Part shown: one piece after another, positions 12,696-21,323 of the stretch
Numbering within the stretch: the first letter of the stretch is position 1
Layout of the letters: every line of letters begins with the position of its first letter
Source of the DNA: a virus
IMG/VR virus record: IMGVR_UViG_3300048839_000651
Location: 1-25,387 of that record
Strand: one strand, 5' to 3'
DNA: 25,387 nucleotides
Program-made: the position numbers and the translations under genes
Notes under the pieces: generated by a model
Databases searched by the model: none
What the model was told of the DNA's origin: nothing
What the model saw: only the letters and a program-made list of their open reading frames with translations

Positions 12696-13384
12696 CGATC
12701 GAGAAGCGGTACTTCGGCGGCGGCGTCGAGCTTCGCGCAGAGGGCGACGCGATCCACATCGTCGGTCACGGCGCCGTCTTCGACACGGAGACCGAGATCT
12801 ACCGAGGCTTCTTCGAAGTCGTGCGCCCCGGTGCCTTCGCGGCGGCGATCGCATCCGACGACGTGCGCGGCCTCTTCAACCACGACGGGAACTTCGTCCT
12901 CGGGCGCACGCAGTCGAAGACGATGACGCTCCGGGAAGACGAGCAGGGCCTGCTGTACGACATCGTCGCGCCCGACACCGACCTCGTCCGAGACCTGGTG
13001 CTGGCTCCGATGAAACGCGGCGACGTCACCGGCTCGAGCTTCTCGTTCAGCATCGAGACGCAGCGATGGACGGAGCGCGAGGACAACGAGCTCCGCGAGA
13101 TCCTGAAGGTGCGCCGGCTCTACGACGTCGGGCCGGTCACGTTCCCGGCGTACCCGACGGCCGATTCGCAGGTCCGAACGCTGCTGCGCGAGTGCACGAG
13201 CGCAGACGAGCTCGACCTGTACGAACGCTTCCACGGAAAAGCCTTGACGCCGGAACAGCGTCAGGCGATGATCAGGCGAAAGTCGGAGTTGACCGGCGCC
13301 GCTGGTTCCCAGAGCGAATCGAGCGACCTGGCCCACGAAGACACGATGCGGCGAAAGCGCATGCTGCTCGCCGCCGGAGCGTGA
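12692..13384 (+). CDS. Prohead maturation protease, U35 (HK97) family
   Basis: A serine protease that cleaves the capsid N-terminal delta domain and itself during head maturation. The 230-aa product shows FEVVRPGAFAAAI (41-53), FNHDGNFVLGR (62-72) with probable catalytic H64, and GSSFSFS (114-120) with the nucleophilic serine, all in the usual order; LYDVGPVTFPAYPTA then follows. The C-terminal 60 residues are charged and likely act as the self-cleaved targeting tail. The ATG at 12692 overlaps the portal stop. A 149-nt structured gap separates it from the capsid gene. Confidence 0.95.
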   Translation: MTIEKRYFGGGVELRAEGDAIHIVGHGAVFDTETEIYRGFFEVVRPGAFAAAIASDDVRGLFNHDGNFVLGRTQSKTMTLREDEQGLLYDIVAPDTDLVRDLVLAPMKRGDVTGSSFSFSIETQRWTEREDNELREILKVRRLYDVGPVTFPAYPTADSQVRTLLRECTSADELDLYERFHGKALTPEQRQAMIRRKSELTGAAGSQSESSDLAHEDTMRRKRMLLAAGA

Positions 13385-13533
13385 AGGGCCCGCAAGCCCT
13401 CACAACCTGAAGTCGGGCACCAAACCCGAAGCCGGTCCCAGCGCGACCACTTCGCAGAGGCGCCTCGAGCGACCCACCGCAACGTGGGAGCGCCGAGGGC
13501 CACTGCGTCCCGGGCTCCCCAGGAGCACACCGG
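13385..13533 (+). other. Structured intergenic region before capsid gene
   Basis: The longest gap in the late operon. It contains three short inverted repeats: AGGGC/GCCCT (13385-13400), TCGGG/CCCGA (13413-13429) and CCCAC/GTGGG (13473-13488, inside a longer imperfect stem with CCTCG/CGAGG). No T-run follows any of them and no convincing promoter was found. AGGAG eight bases before the capsid ATG is a strong ribosome site. It may process or stabilise the capsid message. Confidence 0.5.
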
Positions 13534-14805
13534 ATGGACGCGAAGCTCAAGGGCCTCTACGACCAGAAGCAGACCGAGATCGACGCCAGTCGCGCGATCG
13601 CGAAGCGCGCCAAGGACGACGGCGACCGCGCCATGACCGCCGAAGAGCGGACCCAGGCCGACGCGCATCTCGACAAGGCGCTCGACCTCGACAAGCAGAT
13701 CCGCGAGTACCAGGCGGATCGCGAGCGCGAGCGGAAGCTGGTCGAGCTGGAGGACCGCGCGCAGCGCGGCGAGCCGTCGATCGACGACCCGTCGCCGCGC
13801 GACCCGAAGGAGCTGCGGCGCGACAGCCGCGGCCGGATCGTCGTCCCCCGCGAAGAGCGCGAGGCCTTCGACGCCTACGTCCGCGCGGGCCGCGAGGGCA
13901 ACCTCTCGGAGGTCCACCGCCGCGCGCTGCAGGCCGATGGTCTCTCCTCTGGCGGTGCCCTGATCCTGCCGCTCGCGCTCTCGGGCATCTTCACTCAGAA
14001 CGTCGACGACATGACCTTCATGCGCCGACTGGCGACGGTCGAGCGTGTCGAAGGCGCCGAGAGCCTCGGCGTGCCCGGTCTCGGGGCGGATCCGTCGGAT
14101 GCCGACTGGACCGGCGAGGTCGTGACCGTCAACGAAGACTCGCAGATGTCGTTCGTACGCCGCGAGCTCCAGCCGCGCCCGAACGCAAAGGCGCTCGTCG
14201 TCTCGAAGACGCTGCTCCGCCGCTCTCCGCGGGCCGGCAGCATCGTCCTCGAGCGGCTCGCCTACAAGCACGCGATCTCGCAGGAGAACGCCTTCCTGAA
14301 CGGGACCGGTGCGAATCAGCCGCTCGGCGTCTTCACGGCGAACGCGCAGGGCATCTCGACGGCGCGCGACGTCGCGACGGGCAACACCACGACCGCGATC
14401 AGCGCGACGGGGCTCGTGGCGGCGCTGATGTCGCTGAAGGAGCAACACCGCCGCATGGCGGACTGGGTCGTCGGACGCACCTTCGTGCAGCAGGCGATGC
14501 TGCTCGTCGGCAGCGACGGCCAGTTCCTCTGGCAGACGTCTCTCCGCGACGACACGCCGGACCGCATCCTCGGGCGCCCGGTGAACGTCTCGGAGTACGT
14601 GCCTTCGACCTTCACGACCGGCCTCTACGTCGGCGTCATCGGCGCCTTCAAGGCCGGCTACGTGATCGGGGAGGCACTCGCGGTGCAGATCCAGCGCCTC
14701 GTCGAACTCCGCGCCCTCAGCAACCAGGACGTGTTCGTCGGCCGCGGCGAAGTCGACGGCATGCCCGTCCTCGAAGAGGCGTTCGCTCGAGTGAAGCTCG
14801 GGTAA
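13534..14805 (+). CDS. Major capsid protein, HK97 fold
   Basis: A 423-aa shell protein. The first roughly 105 residues are highly charged and heptad-patterned (coiled-coil delta/scaffold domain, e.g. AHLDKALDLDKQIREYQADR), expected to be removed by the upstream protease. The mature part starts around 110-150 and contains SSGGALILPLALSGIFTQNV, a family-typical segment, then ELQPRPNAKALVVSKTLLRR and AFLNGTGANQPLGVFT. The closing RVELRALSNQDVFVG-like strand region (VELRALSNQDVFVGRGEVDG) is also typical of the fold. It is preceded by a strong AGGAG ribosome site, fitting the highest expression in the operon, and followed by a G+C-rich hairpin. Confidence 0.96.
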   Translation: MDAKLKGLYDQKQTEIDASRAIAKRAKDDGDRAMTAEERTQADAHLDKALDLDKQIREYQADRERERKLVELEDRAQRGEPSIDDPSPRDPKELRRDSRGRIVVPREEREAFDAYVRAGREGNLSEVHRRALQADGLSSGGALILPLALSGIFTQNVDDMTFMRRLATVERVEGAESLGVPGLGADPSDADWTGEVVTVNEDSQMSFVRRELQPRPNAKALVVSKTLLRRSPRAGSIVLERLAYKHAISQENAFLNGTGANQPLGVFTANAQGISTARDVATGNTTTAISATGLVAALMSLKEQHRRMADWVVGRTFVQQAMLLVGSDGQFLWQTSLRDDTPDRILGRPVNVSEYVPSTFTTGLYVGVIGAFKAGYVIGEALAVQIQRLVELRALSNQDVFVGRGEVDGMPVLEEAFARVKLG

Positions 14806-14820
14806 CCACCGTCCACGAAG

Positions 14821-14848
14821 GTCCTGGCGGCCGCGCGCCGCCTGGGAC
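14821..14848 (+). other. Strong stem-loop after capsid gene
   Basis: GTCC-T-GGCGGC / CGCGC / GCCGCC-T-G-GGAC: ten G+C-rich pairs interrupted by a T-T mismatch and one extra G. It lies 15 nt after the capsid stop and directly before the GGAGG ribosome site of the next gene, with no T-run. More likely a message stabiliser or attenuator than a full terminator. Confidence 0.55.
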
Positions 14849-14861
14849 TGGAGGCTTGAAG

Positions 14862-15326
14862 ATGAGTCAGGCGAATCTCTCGGATCGGGTGAAGACGGTG
14901 CGGCTCCGCCCGGATGGCTCGGGCTACACCGTCGCCGCTGGCTCGGCGGCCGTGAGCAGCGACATCATCGACACGGCGGGCTATCGAGGCGTCCGTTTCG
15001 TCGAGGGCTTCGGCGCGATCGTGAGCGGCGCCGCTACGTCGCTCAAGGTCCAGCAGAACACCGTGAACAGCGGCACCGGCATGGCCGACCTGGCCGGTTC
15101 GTCGATCACGGTGGCGGACGACGACGACAACCAGATCGCGGTGACGGACATCCTGCACCCGACGGAGCGCTATCTGCGCGTCGTCACCTCGCGCGCGACG
15201 CAGAACGCGACGATCGATTTCCTGATCGCCGAGCTCTACGACCCGTACGAGCTGCCGGCCGACACGAGCGACGCGATCGTCGTCGCGACCGAGAAGCACA
15301 TCTCGCCGACGGAAGGCACGGCCTGA
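14862..15326 (+). CDS. Putative capsid decoration / head protein
   Basis: A 154-aa, Ser/Thr/Ala/Val-rich beta-type protein (SDIIDTAGYRGVRFVEGFGA, then VSGAATSLKVQQNTVNSGTG, then ERYLRVVTSRATQNATIDFL). The pattern of a short beta sandwich that reports variance-like strands is common in phage head proteins encoded just after the capsid gene, but I know no defined family for it. GGAGG seven bases before the ATG at 14862 makes this start better than the TTG at 14856. It is likely virion-associated, by position. No enzymatic motif. Confidence 0.65.
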   Translation: MSQANLSDRVKTVRLRPDGSGYTVAAGSAAVSSDIIDTAGYRGVRFVEGFGAIVSGAATSLKVQQNTVNSGTGMADLAGSSITVADDDDNQIAVTDILHPTERYLRVVTSRATQNATIDFLIAELYDPYELPADTSDAIVVATEKHISPTEGTA

Positions 15327-15544
15327 TGAGGATCCGCGCACTGAAGATGCTCCGGGGCCCGGAGGTGTGCGCGAACCCGGGCACGGTGCTCGAGGTCGAG
15401 GCTGCGTTCGGCGCCGAGCTGGTGAAGCTAGGCGCCGCCGCGGCGCTCGACCCGGTGGTGGAGGCGGCGACCGAAGAGGCGCCGGAGACCGCCACGCAGC
15501 CGCGACCGCGCGGCGCGCGCGGAGGGCGCGGCGCGGAGGGCTAA
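15326..15544 (+). CDS. Small conserved-type head-region protein, 72 aa
   Basis: The first half, MRIRALKMLRGPEVCANPGT followed by VLEVEAAFGAELVKLGAAAAL, resembles short phage proteins of the 'kV..p..G.v.ev....A..Li..G.A' type that lie between capsid and connector genes. They look like a small SH3-like beta fold. The second half is a disordered Glu/Ala stretch ending in an Arg/Gly-rich tail (RPRGARGGRGAEG). The ATG at 15326 overlaps the upstream stop (TGATG). Role unknown, perhaps a head-completion accessory. Confidence 0.65.
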   Translation: MRIRALKMLRGPEVCANPGTVLEVEAAFGAELVKLGAAAALDPVVEAATEEAPETATQPRPRGARGGRGAEG

Positions 15545-15547
15545 CCG

Positions 15548-16129
15548 GTGCCCGCCGACTACACGACCCTCATCGGCGCGCTGACGAACGTCGACAACGT
15601 GAAGGAGTACCTCCGGATTACCGACTCCGGAGACGACTCCTTCATCGGTCGGCTGATCAGCGCCGCACAGGTCCAGGTCGCGCAGTATTGCCGGCGCCAG
15701 CTGATCTCCGGGACCGTCACGAGCGAGAAGCACGACGGCGACGGATCCAGCGACACGCTCCAGTTGCGCGAATGGCCGGCGGCTTCGATCACCACGATCA
15801 CGGTCGATGGCGTCGCGCTCAGCGGCTCCGACTACGAGCTCGACACCCGAACCGGTCAGCTCTTCTACAAGCCGGGCGGCGGTGACTTCTCGCCTTGGCC
15901 GGAGGGGCGCCGGAACATCGTGATCACCTACGTCGCGGGCTACACGCCGACCCCGGCCGACCTGGTGCTCGGCACGACGGTGCACGTCGCCTGGATCTTC
16001 AAGCGCACGAAGCGCCTCGGCGAGCGGCAGTACGCGGCCGGCGCAGACGTCTCGGGCGTCTTCATGGTCGACGCGATCGCGCCCGAGGTCATCGAGATCT
16101 TCGACCGCTACCGGAGGGTCGAGACATGA
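15548..16129 (+). CDS. Head-tail connector (gp6-like adaptor)
   Basis: A 193-aa protein of the HK97 gp6 type, which forms the ring below the portal. NVKEYLRITDSGDDSFIGRL followed by ISAAQVQVAQYCRRQL (about 17-53) is the diagnostic N-terminal helical block. A beta part with DYELDTRTGQLFYKPG follows, then IVITYVAGYTPTPADL (about 122-138) and a C-terminal helix VHVAWIFKRTKRLGERQYA. GTG at 15548 is the start, three bases after the preceding stop. It should contact the portal above and the neck protein encoded next. Confidence 0.9.
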   Translation: MPADYTTLIGALTNVDNVKEYLRITDSGDDSFIGRLISAAQVQVAQYCRRQLISGTVTSEKHDGDGSSDTLQLREWPAASITTITVDGVALSGSDYELDTRTGQLFYKPGGGDFSPWPEGRRNIVITYVAGYTPTPADLVLGTTVHVAWIFKRTKRLGERQYAAGADVSGVFMVDAIAPEVIEIFDRYRRVET

Positions 16130-16512
16130 AGACCCAGGTGCGCTTCGAAGGCATCAAGCCGGGCCTGAAGAAGATCCGGGGTCTCGATCCCGAGGCGAAT
16201 CCCGAGATCGCACGCGGCGCGCTCGTCGAGATGATGGATCTCGTGATCTCGACGTCCCGCCGAACGCAGCTCTCCGGCCCGCGTCCGCGCGAGCTCGACC
16301 GCGTCACTGGCGAGCTCGCGAGTTCGCTCGAGAGGAACGACACCGGTCTGCCGCGCGCGATCAGCGGCGGGACGCCGCTCACCTGGGCGCCCGTGCACGA
16401 GTTCGGGCGCGGCGGTCGGCTCTCCTTCTTCGGACCGGCCTTCGAGGCCGCGTTCCCGAGCTTCCCCGCGATCTACGAGCGGCACTGGCTGCGGAGCTTC
16501 GACCGGGCATGA
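16126..16512 (+). CDS. Neck / tail-completion protein, HK97 gp10-like
   Basis: A 128-aa protein. The C-terminal half, WAPVHEFGRGGRLSFFGPAF followed by EAAFPSFPAIYERHW, matches the VHEFG...RPFL.PA.....P.i...~ pattern of gp10-like minor tail/neck proteins. The N-terminal half is helical with basic residues (SRRTQLSGPRPRELDRVTGE). It starts by ATGA overlap with the connector and ends by ATGA overlap with the terminator-like gene, as expected in the standard connector-neck-terminator order. Confidence 0.82.
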   Translation: MKTQVRFEGIKPGLKKIRGLDPEANPEIARGALVEMMDLVISTSRRTQLSGPRPRELDRVTGELASSLERNDTGLPRAISGGTPLTWAPVHEFGRGGRLSFFGPAFEAAFPSFPAIYERHWLRSFDRA

Positions 16513-16934
16513 GCGAATGGGCCTCCATCATCGGTGCCCTCGAGGGCCTCGTGCGGACCGCGATTCCCGCGATCCCCGCGGCCGCGCTCGGCTTCGAGCA
16601 GGGCATCCGGCCGGGCACGGATCTCCGCGCCGCAGAGCTGCCGCACTGTTTCGCGCACGACCCGACGGAGACCGCGACGGAACTCGACTGGATGCAGCAG
16701 GAGGTGCAGTTCGCGGTGCAGCTCTCCTTCTGGGCGGCCGGGCCTGACACCGTGCAGGAGACGATGAACGGCTACCTGGACGCCGTGCGCGATGCCGTGC
16801 GCGGGGATCCGACGCTCGGCGGTCTCGTCGACTTCGCCTGGTGCGCGACGCGCGGGACGCTCGACCAGCCGATCCCGGGCCGGAACGAGAAGGCCGGCGT
16901 CGTGATCGTGCGCACGCGCACGGTGGTGCGCTGA
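16509..16934 (+). CDS. Tail terminator-like protein
   Basis: A 141-aa protein in the position of the tail terminator, which caps the growing tail tube and joins it to the head. VRDAVRGDPTLGGLVDFAW (about 95-113) is the typical segment, with strands on either side (VQFAVQLSFWA and AGVVIVRTRTVV). The order and length fit the family. The start overlaps the upstream stop by ATGA; the stop overlaps the next ATG (TGATG). Confidence 0.75.
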   Translation: MSEWASIIGALEGLVRTAIPAIPAAALGFEQGIRPGTDLRAAELPHCFAHDPTETATELDWMQQEVQFAVQLSFWAAGPDTVQETMNGYLDAVRDAVRGDPTLGGLVDFAWCATRGTLDQPIPGRNEKAGVVIVRTRTVVR

Positions 16935-17344
16935 TGGCGACCGCGGCCACGCTGCGCAGCGACCTCGGCACCGCGGTCGATCTGATCGCCGGATCCCGGA
17001 TCTCGGGCTCCGACTACTCGCGCCGGGTCGAGCTGCCGAGCGGCACGAACGACTTCCAGATCCGCGTCGACGCCGTCGGTCTCGACCGCGAGGACGCGAA
17101 CACCGCCTACGCGCTGGCGCAGGCGGAGATCACCGTCGCGCGCGACGTCGGCGCGACGGAGTCGGACGCCGAGGTGCAGGCCTTGCTGTCGCTGCAGGCG
17201 ACGCTGACGAGCCACGCATTCTGGCGCGCGCTCGCGGGCAGCGTCTTCGAGGTGAGCCAGGGCCCCGAGATCGTCGACACGATCGAGCGCGTGGGGAACG
17301 TGCTCGCGTTCACCGTTCGGTGCGAGGTGCGGCTGAAGCCGTAG
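16934..17344 (+). CDS. Neck/tail protein, 136 aa, second terminator-like
   Basis: An alpha/beta protein: an early helix (LRSDLGTAVDLIAGS), strands FQIRVDAVGLD and AEITVARDV, a long helix EVQALLSLQATLTSHAFWRA, and a closing strand pair FEVSQGPEIVDTIERVGNVL then AFTVRCEVRL. Overall topology looks like that of tail terminator or tail-completion proteins, which would make two in a row with the preceding gene. It precedes the tube gene, separated by a 13-nt gap with a good AAGGAG site. A member of the head-tail joining set; exact role not assigned. Confidence 0.65.
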   Translation: MATAATLRSDLGTAVDLIAGSRISGSDYSRRVELPSGTNDFQIRVDAVGLDREDANTAYALAQAEITVARDVGATESDAEVQALLSLQATLTSHAFWRALAGSVFEVSQGPEIVDTIERVGNVLAFTVRCEVRLKP

Positions 17345-17357
17345 AGAAGGAGCGACG

Positions 17358-18437
17358 ATGGCGAAGATCGCGTTCGGCATGGGGGTCGCCTTCGGCGTCC
17401 AGAGCGACTTCGGGTCGGTCAACACCACGATCCGGGACCTGACGGGATCGCTCACGACGGCGAGCGGCATCGTGCTCGGCGACGGCGAGACCGGCATCGG
17501 GAACACCGGCATCGACATCGGCTTCGGGAACGAGAAGCGCGCGACGCCGGACGTGTCGGGCAGCTTCACGAAGCAGTTCCACACGTTCCTCCGCGAGACG
17601 ATCGAGACCTTTGACTTCACGATGCAGCTGAAGGGTCTCGGGCCGGCGGGTCAGAGCGGCCTCGCGAGCGCGACGCCGACCGACACGGACGCCAACATCG
17701 CGACGAACTTCCCGGGCCTGAACGCGCTTTTCCGGGCCTGCGGCCTCTCGGGCTCGGCGTGGGGCAGCGGCGTCGGTCACCAGCTGATTCCGGCTGCGGT
17801 GCTGCCGATCACCGCGAAGCTCTGGTTCGGCACGTCGACGACGACCGTCGCCGTGGTGCTGCGCGATCTGGTCGCAGACCTCGACCTCGTCTTCACGCCC
17901 GGAGAGGTGTGCCTCGCGACCTTCAAGATGCGCGGCAACTTCCACTCGCGGAGCAAGTCCGAGACGTTCCCGACCTTCACCTACGGCCTGCAGACATCGA
18001 TCAGCGCGCCGACGATCGAGAGCGTCGCGCACAGCTGGGGCATCGGCGCCGCTGCGCGTGGCTTCTCGGAAGGCACGATCGCGATCACGAACGGGCTCGA
18101 CGACGTGCCCGACTCGAACCAGGCGACGGGGAAGATCCCGGACCAGACCGAGCGCGAGATCACGGCGGACTGGTCTCTCTACCTCGACGACGGCGACGAG
18201 TCGTACGACTTCGACCGCGTCGGCGCCTCGACTGCGACGACCGACGACATGGGCTTCACGGTCGGCACGCCGATGGTCGACAACACCAGCGAGGTCAAGG
18301 CGTTCCGGATCGGCTTCTCGAACCCGGACCACCTCTCGGCGGAGCCGATCAAGATCGGCGGCCGCGCCGGCGCGAAGGTCTCCGCTCGCGCGACGGGCAC
18401 CAGCGTCAACTCCGAGTTCACCCTGACCTTCCTGTAG
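17358..18437 (+). CDS. Major tail (tube) protein
   Basis: A 359-aa protein, beta-rich, encoded immediately before the tape measure, the standard place of the tube protein. It begins MAKIAFGMGVAFGVQSDFGS, a start pattern shared with many tail tube proteins. It contains long strands with Thr/Ser (GSFTKQFHTFLRETIETFDF and VLRDLVADLDLVFTPGEVCL). The length exceeds the roughly 200-250 aa of minimal tube proteins, leaving room for an extra C-terminal domain (about 240-359). AAGGAG lies six bases before the ATG. No tail-assembly chaperone follows; the next gene starts eight bases after the stop. Confidence 0.8.
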   Translation: MAKIAFGMGVAFGVQSDFGSVNTTIRDLTGSLTTASGIVLGDGETGIGNTGIDIGFGNEKRATPDVSGSFTKQFHTFLRETIETFDFTMQLKGLGPAGQSGLASATPTDTDANIATNFPGLNALFRACGLSGSAWGSGVGHQLIPAAVLPITAKLWFGTSTTTVAVVLRDLVADLDLVFTPGEVCLATFKMRGNFHSRSKSETFPTFTYGLQTSISAPTIESVAHSWGIGAAARGFSEGTIAITNGLDDVPDSNQATGKIPDQTEREITADWSLYLDDGDESYDFDRVGASTATTDDMGFTVGTPMVDNTSEVKAFRIGFSNPDHLSAEPIKIGGRAGAKVSARATGTSVNSEFTLTFL

Positions 18438-18444
18438 GAGTCCG

Positions 18445-19995
18445 ATGGCGGGCCGCGAGTTCACGGTCAAAGGCACGATCACGACCGACACGAAGTCGGC
18501 CGAACGGAACACCCGTGCCCTGACCAAGGCCCAGGAAGAGCTTGCGACGAAGCTCGAGGATCTGCGTGCGAAGTTCGACGCCGGAACGATCACGGCGTTG
18601 CGGTTCGCGCAGGGCCAGGCACGCCTTGAGCGCCAGTCGCAGGCCGTCGCGAAGGCGCTCTCGAGCACGGGAGACGGTGCCGACGCAGCCACAGGCCGGA
18701 TCACGCGCTTCGCGAACTTCCTGAGCTCGCGCCTGGTCGTCACGTTCGGCGACGTCGCGAACGCCGCGCAGCGCGCCTACACGGCGATCATCGAAGGCGC
18801 GCAGCGGGTGTCCCAGGAGAGCGCTCTCCGGACGCAGATCGACGACCTCGACGCCTTCCTGGCGAAGCTGGACGAGGTCGCGCAGGGCACGGTCTCGCGC
18901 GCATCGCTGATCGCAAGCTCGTCGAAGGCGGTCCTCCTCGGGATCCCGGCGGACGAGATCGCATCGCTGCTCGAGATCGCGCGCGGCGCCGCGGTCGCGA
19001 CCGGGCAGTCGATCGAGCAGGCCTTCAACGACATCGTGACTGGCATCGGCCGCGCATCACCGCTGATCCTCGACAACCTCGGCATTGTCGTGAAGCTCGA
19101 GGAAGCGTACAGCCGCGCCGCAGAGCAGCTCGGGAAGACGACCGACGAACTCACCGGCCAGGAGCGCGCGCAGGCACTGCTCGGCGAGGTGCTCGACAAC
19201 AACCTCGAGAAGTATCGCGAGTTCACGGCGGCGCAGGACCAGCTCTCCTCGACGCTGCAGCGCGGCGCCGCCGCGATGACGAACGCGAAGAACGAGGCGA
19301 TCGCGCTCGGCACCGGCCTCGTGCAGGGCATCCTCGGCGGCGCCTCGGCGACGGTGGTCGGAATCCAGATCCTCGTCGAGGGCGTGCTGAAGCTGCTGCG
19401 CGTCCAAGTGGAACTCGCCGAGCGTCTTCCGATCGTGGGAGGTCTCTTCACCGGCCTCGGCGATGCGATCCGCTCCGCAGATGACGCGATCGATGTCTCA
19501 CAGCGGAAGTTCGCGCAGTACGCGATCGACCTCGCGAACGCAGCGGCCGTGAACCTCGGGCTCGTCGAGTCGCAGGACCAGGTGCGTCGCTCGACGCTCG
19601 ACCTGAGCGCTGCGCAGGCGAGCGCCGGGCCGGTGCTCACGTCCTACCGAAACGCGACATCTGCCGCCTCGGATGCGCTCGACGACCTTTCAGGGTCCGA
19701 ACAGGTAGCCACTACACGGGCGGCGGAGCTCTCGGCGTCTTCGCTGCGCGTCGTTCCATCGCTCTCCGCGATGGAGCGCCAGGCGATCGCGAGTGCCCGA
19801 GCCTTCGATGCGATGGCGGCCGCCGGCGGGCGCGCGCTCGCCGTCCAGCAGGCGCTCGAGGGTGGCGCCACGCTGACGAACGGAGGCACCCGGATCCGCT
19901 TCCCGAACGGCGGCTCGCGCCTCACCCGCGAAGCAGGCCTCGGCGCCTCGCGCCGTGAGTCCCGCTTCGTTGCGGGCCTGGACACGATCGCATGA
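18445..19995 (+). CDS. Tail tape measure protein (short)
   Basis: A 516-aa protein. Helical throughout, with VKGTITTDTKSAERNTRALT at the start and the family-typical block IVTGIGRASPLILDNLGIVV then KLEEAYSRAAEQLGKTTDEL and TGQERAQALLGEVLDNN (about 195-255). A hydrophobic stretch near 290-318 (IALGTGLVQGILGGASATVV) is expected to insert in the membrane during DNA entry. The last 50 residues are Arg/Gly-rich. Tape measures set tail length at roughly 0.15 nm per residue, so a tail of about 75-80 nm is expected. ATGA overlap with the next gene. Confidence 0.85.
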   Translation: MAGREFTVKGTITTDTKSAERNTRALTKAQEELATKLEDLRAKFDAGTITALRFAQGQARLERQSQAVAKALSSTGDGADAATGRITRFANFLSSRLVVTFGDVANAAQRAYTAIIEGAQRVSQESALRTQIDDLDAFLAKLDEVAQGTVSRASLIASSSKAVLLGIPADEIASLLEIARGAAVATGQSIEQAFNDIVTGIGRASPLILDNLGIVVKLEEAYSRAAEQLGKTTDELTGQERAQALLGEVLDNNLEKYREFTAAQDQLSSTLQRGAAAMTNAKNEAIALGTGLVQGILGGASATVVGIQILVEGVLKLLRVQVELAERLPIVGGLFTGLGDAIRSADDAIDVSQRKFAQYAIDLANAAAVNLGLVESQDQVRRSTLDLSAAQASAGPVLTSYRNATSAASDALDDLSGSEQVATTRAAELSASSLRVVPSLSAMERQAIASARAFDAMAAAGGRALAVQQALEGGATLTNGGTRIRFPNGGSRLTREAGLGASRRESRFVAGLDTIA

Positions 19996-21323
19996 GCGGC
20001 GACCTATACCAGTATCCCAGCGTCTCCCACCTGAACGCGCTCGCGCGCGCCGGGAGCGCCGCCGTCACGGTCGCCGGCCTGACGGGCGCGACGCCGAAGA
20101 CGCGCCTCTTCGACGGCCGGCAGGGTGATCGCTGCGTTTGGTCTGCGTCGGGAGACAAGACGGTCCTCGTCAACCGCGGATTGGCGGCGCGCGAGCCGGT
20201 GAACCGTCTCGTGATCGCGGGACACAACCTCGCCGGCCACCGGGTGCGGATCATCAGCGACGACAACCAGGACGGCGTATGGAGCGGTGGGATCACGGCG
20301 TACTCCCCCTACAGCCGGCTCCGGGGGACGACGACGTCGGGTCATAAGACGCTGCATTCCGGCCTGAACGTGATCGACTTCCCGAATCTCGGACTCCGCC
20401 ACATCGGCGTCGAGATCAAGGGTCGCGCGGCGAACGTGCCCGAGCTCGGCGAGCTCATGTTGACGCGCAACCGGATGCCGAGCCGCGGTCTGGTGCCGCC
20501 TTACGCGCATTCCCCGATCGCGAACGTCGCCGTGCAGCGGCTACTAAGCGGCGTCGCGACCTACCGCGAGCGCGGCTCTGCGCGCCGATCCTGGCGCCTC
20601 GAGGCGGAGCGGCTCTACGGCTCCGACTGGCGGCTCTTCAGGCAGCTCATGGAAGAGACCGGCTACGGCCGGGACACGCTGCTGTTCGAGGGCACGCAGG
20701 GCGGCTACGAAACGACCGTCGAGGACTTCGAGGCCTTCGCCGCCGGCGCGGCGATCTCCACCTGGGCGGTGAGTAACGCGACCCGCATCGCGCGCGCCTA
20801 TGCCGCCTTCACAGGCTCGGTCGGGTGCGAGATGCTGACGACTGGGACGTCGCCCGCCGCGATGTCGATCGCGTTGTCGACGCCCCTCGATCTTCGCGGC
20901 GCGATCTTCCGCGTCGCCGTCCAGGCGCTCTCGACGCTCTCCTACGCCACGGCGACGTCAGGCTGGTCGATCACACTCGGGACCGACGGATCGAACGCCG
21001 CGGCCTGGTCGTTCGGCACGAACCACGTCGGCGCGACGGCGACCTTCTACCAGCTCGCGATCGACCTCGACCTCGACGCGCCGAACGCCGTCGTTGGCAC
21101 CGGATGCGACCCGAGCGCGGTCTCCTACCTCGCACTCAGCGCGACGACGAACATAATCGACGCGGTGTACTGGGACGATCTGCACTACGTGCGGAAGGAT
21201 CTCGCTCCTTTTCTAGCGCACATCGTGCCCGACTCGATCGAAGTCTCGCAGTCGCACCCGAACCCGGCCGCGATCGGTGAGAAGCGCTCGATCCAGCTTC
21301 AGATCGTCGAGGAGACGGCCTGA
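19992..21323 (+). CDS. Distal tail-type structural protein
   Basis: A 443-aa protein. The N-terminal part (about 60-135) resembles a galactose-binding-type beta sandwich: EPVNRLVIAGHNLAGHRVRI followed by SDDNQDGVWSG and NLGLRHIGVEIKGRA. A central block, RRSWRLEAERLYGSDWRLFR (about 198-217), is of the type seen in distal-tail and tail-tip proteins. The C-terminal part is Ser/Thr/Ala-rich beta structure, possibly a carbohydrate-binding module. The gene follows the tape measure (ATGA overlap) and precedes the hub, as distal tail genes do. Adsorption role likely; fold not proven. Confidence 0.7.
   Translation: MSGDLYQYPSVSHLNALARAGSAAVTVAGLTGATPKTRLFDGRQGDRCVWSASGDKTVLVNRGLAAREPVNRLVIAGHNLAGHRVRIISDDNQDGVWSGGITAYSPYSRLRGTTTSGHKTLHSGLNVIDFPNLGLRHIGVEIKGRAANVPELGELMLTRNRMPSRGLVPPYAHSPIANVAVQRLLSGVATYRERGSARRSWRLEAERLYGSDWRLFRQLMEETGYGRDTLLFEGTQGGYETTVEDFEAFAAGAAISTWAVSNATRIARAYAAFTGSVGCEMLTTGTSPAAMSIALSTPLDLRGAIFRVAVQALSTLSYATATSGWSITLGTDGSNAAAWSFGTNHVGATATFYQLAIDLDLDAPNAVVGTGCDPSAVSYLALSATTNIIDAVYWDDLHYVRKDLAPFLAHIVPDSIEVSQSHPNPAAIGEKRSIQLQIVEETA

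Noticed and set aside
13385-13429. Hairpins after the protease gene as an intrinsic terminator
   Set aside because: Stems are only five base pairs and no T-run follows; the capsid genes must be transcribed through this point.
17310-18743. Minus-strand open frame across tube and tape-measure genes
   Set aside because: Spans two coupled plus-strand genes and their boundary; composition is typical of antisense frames here.
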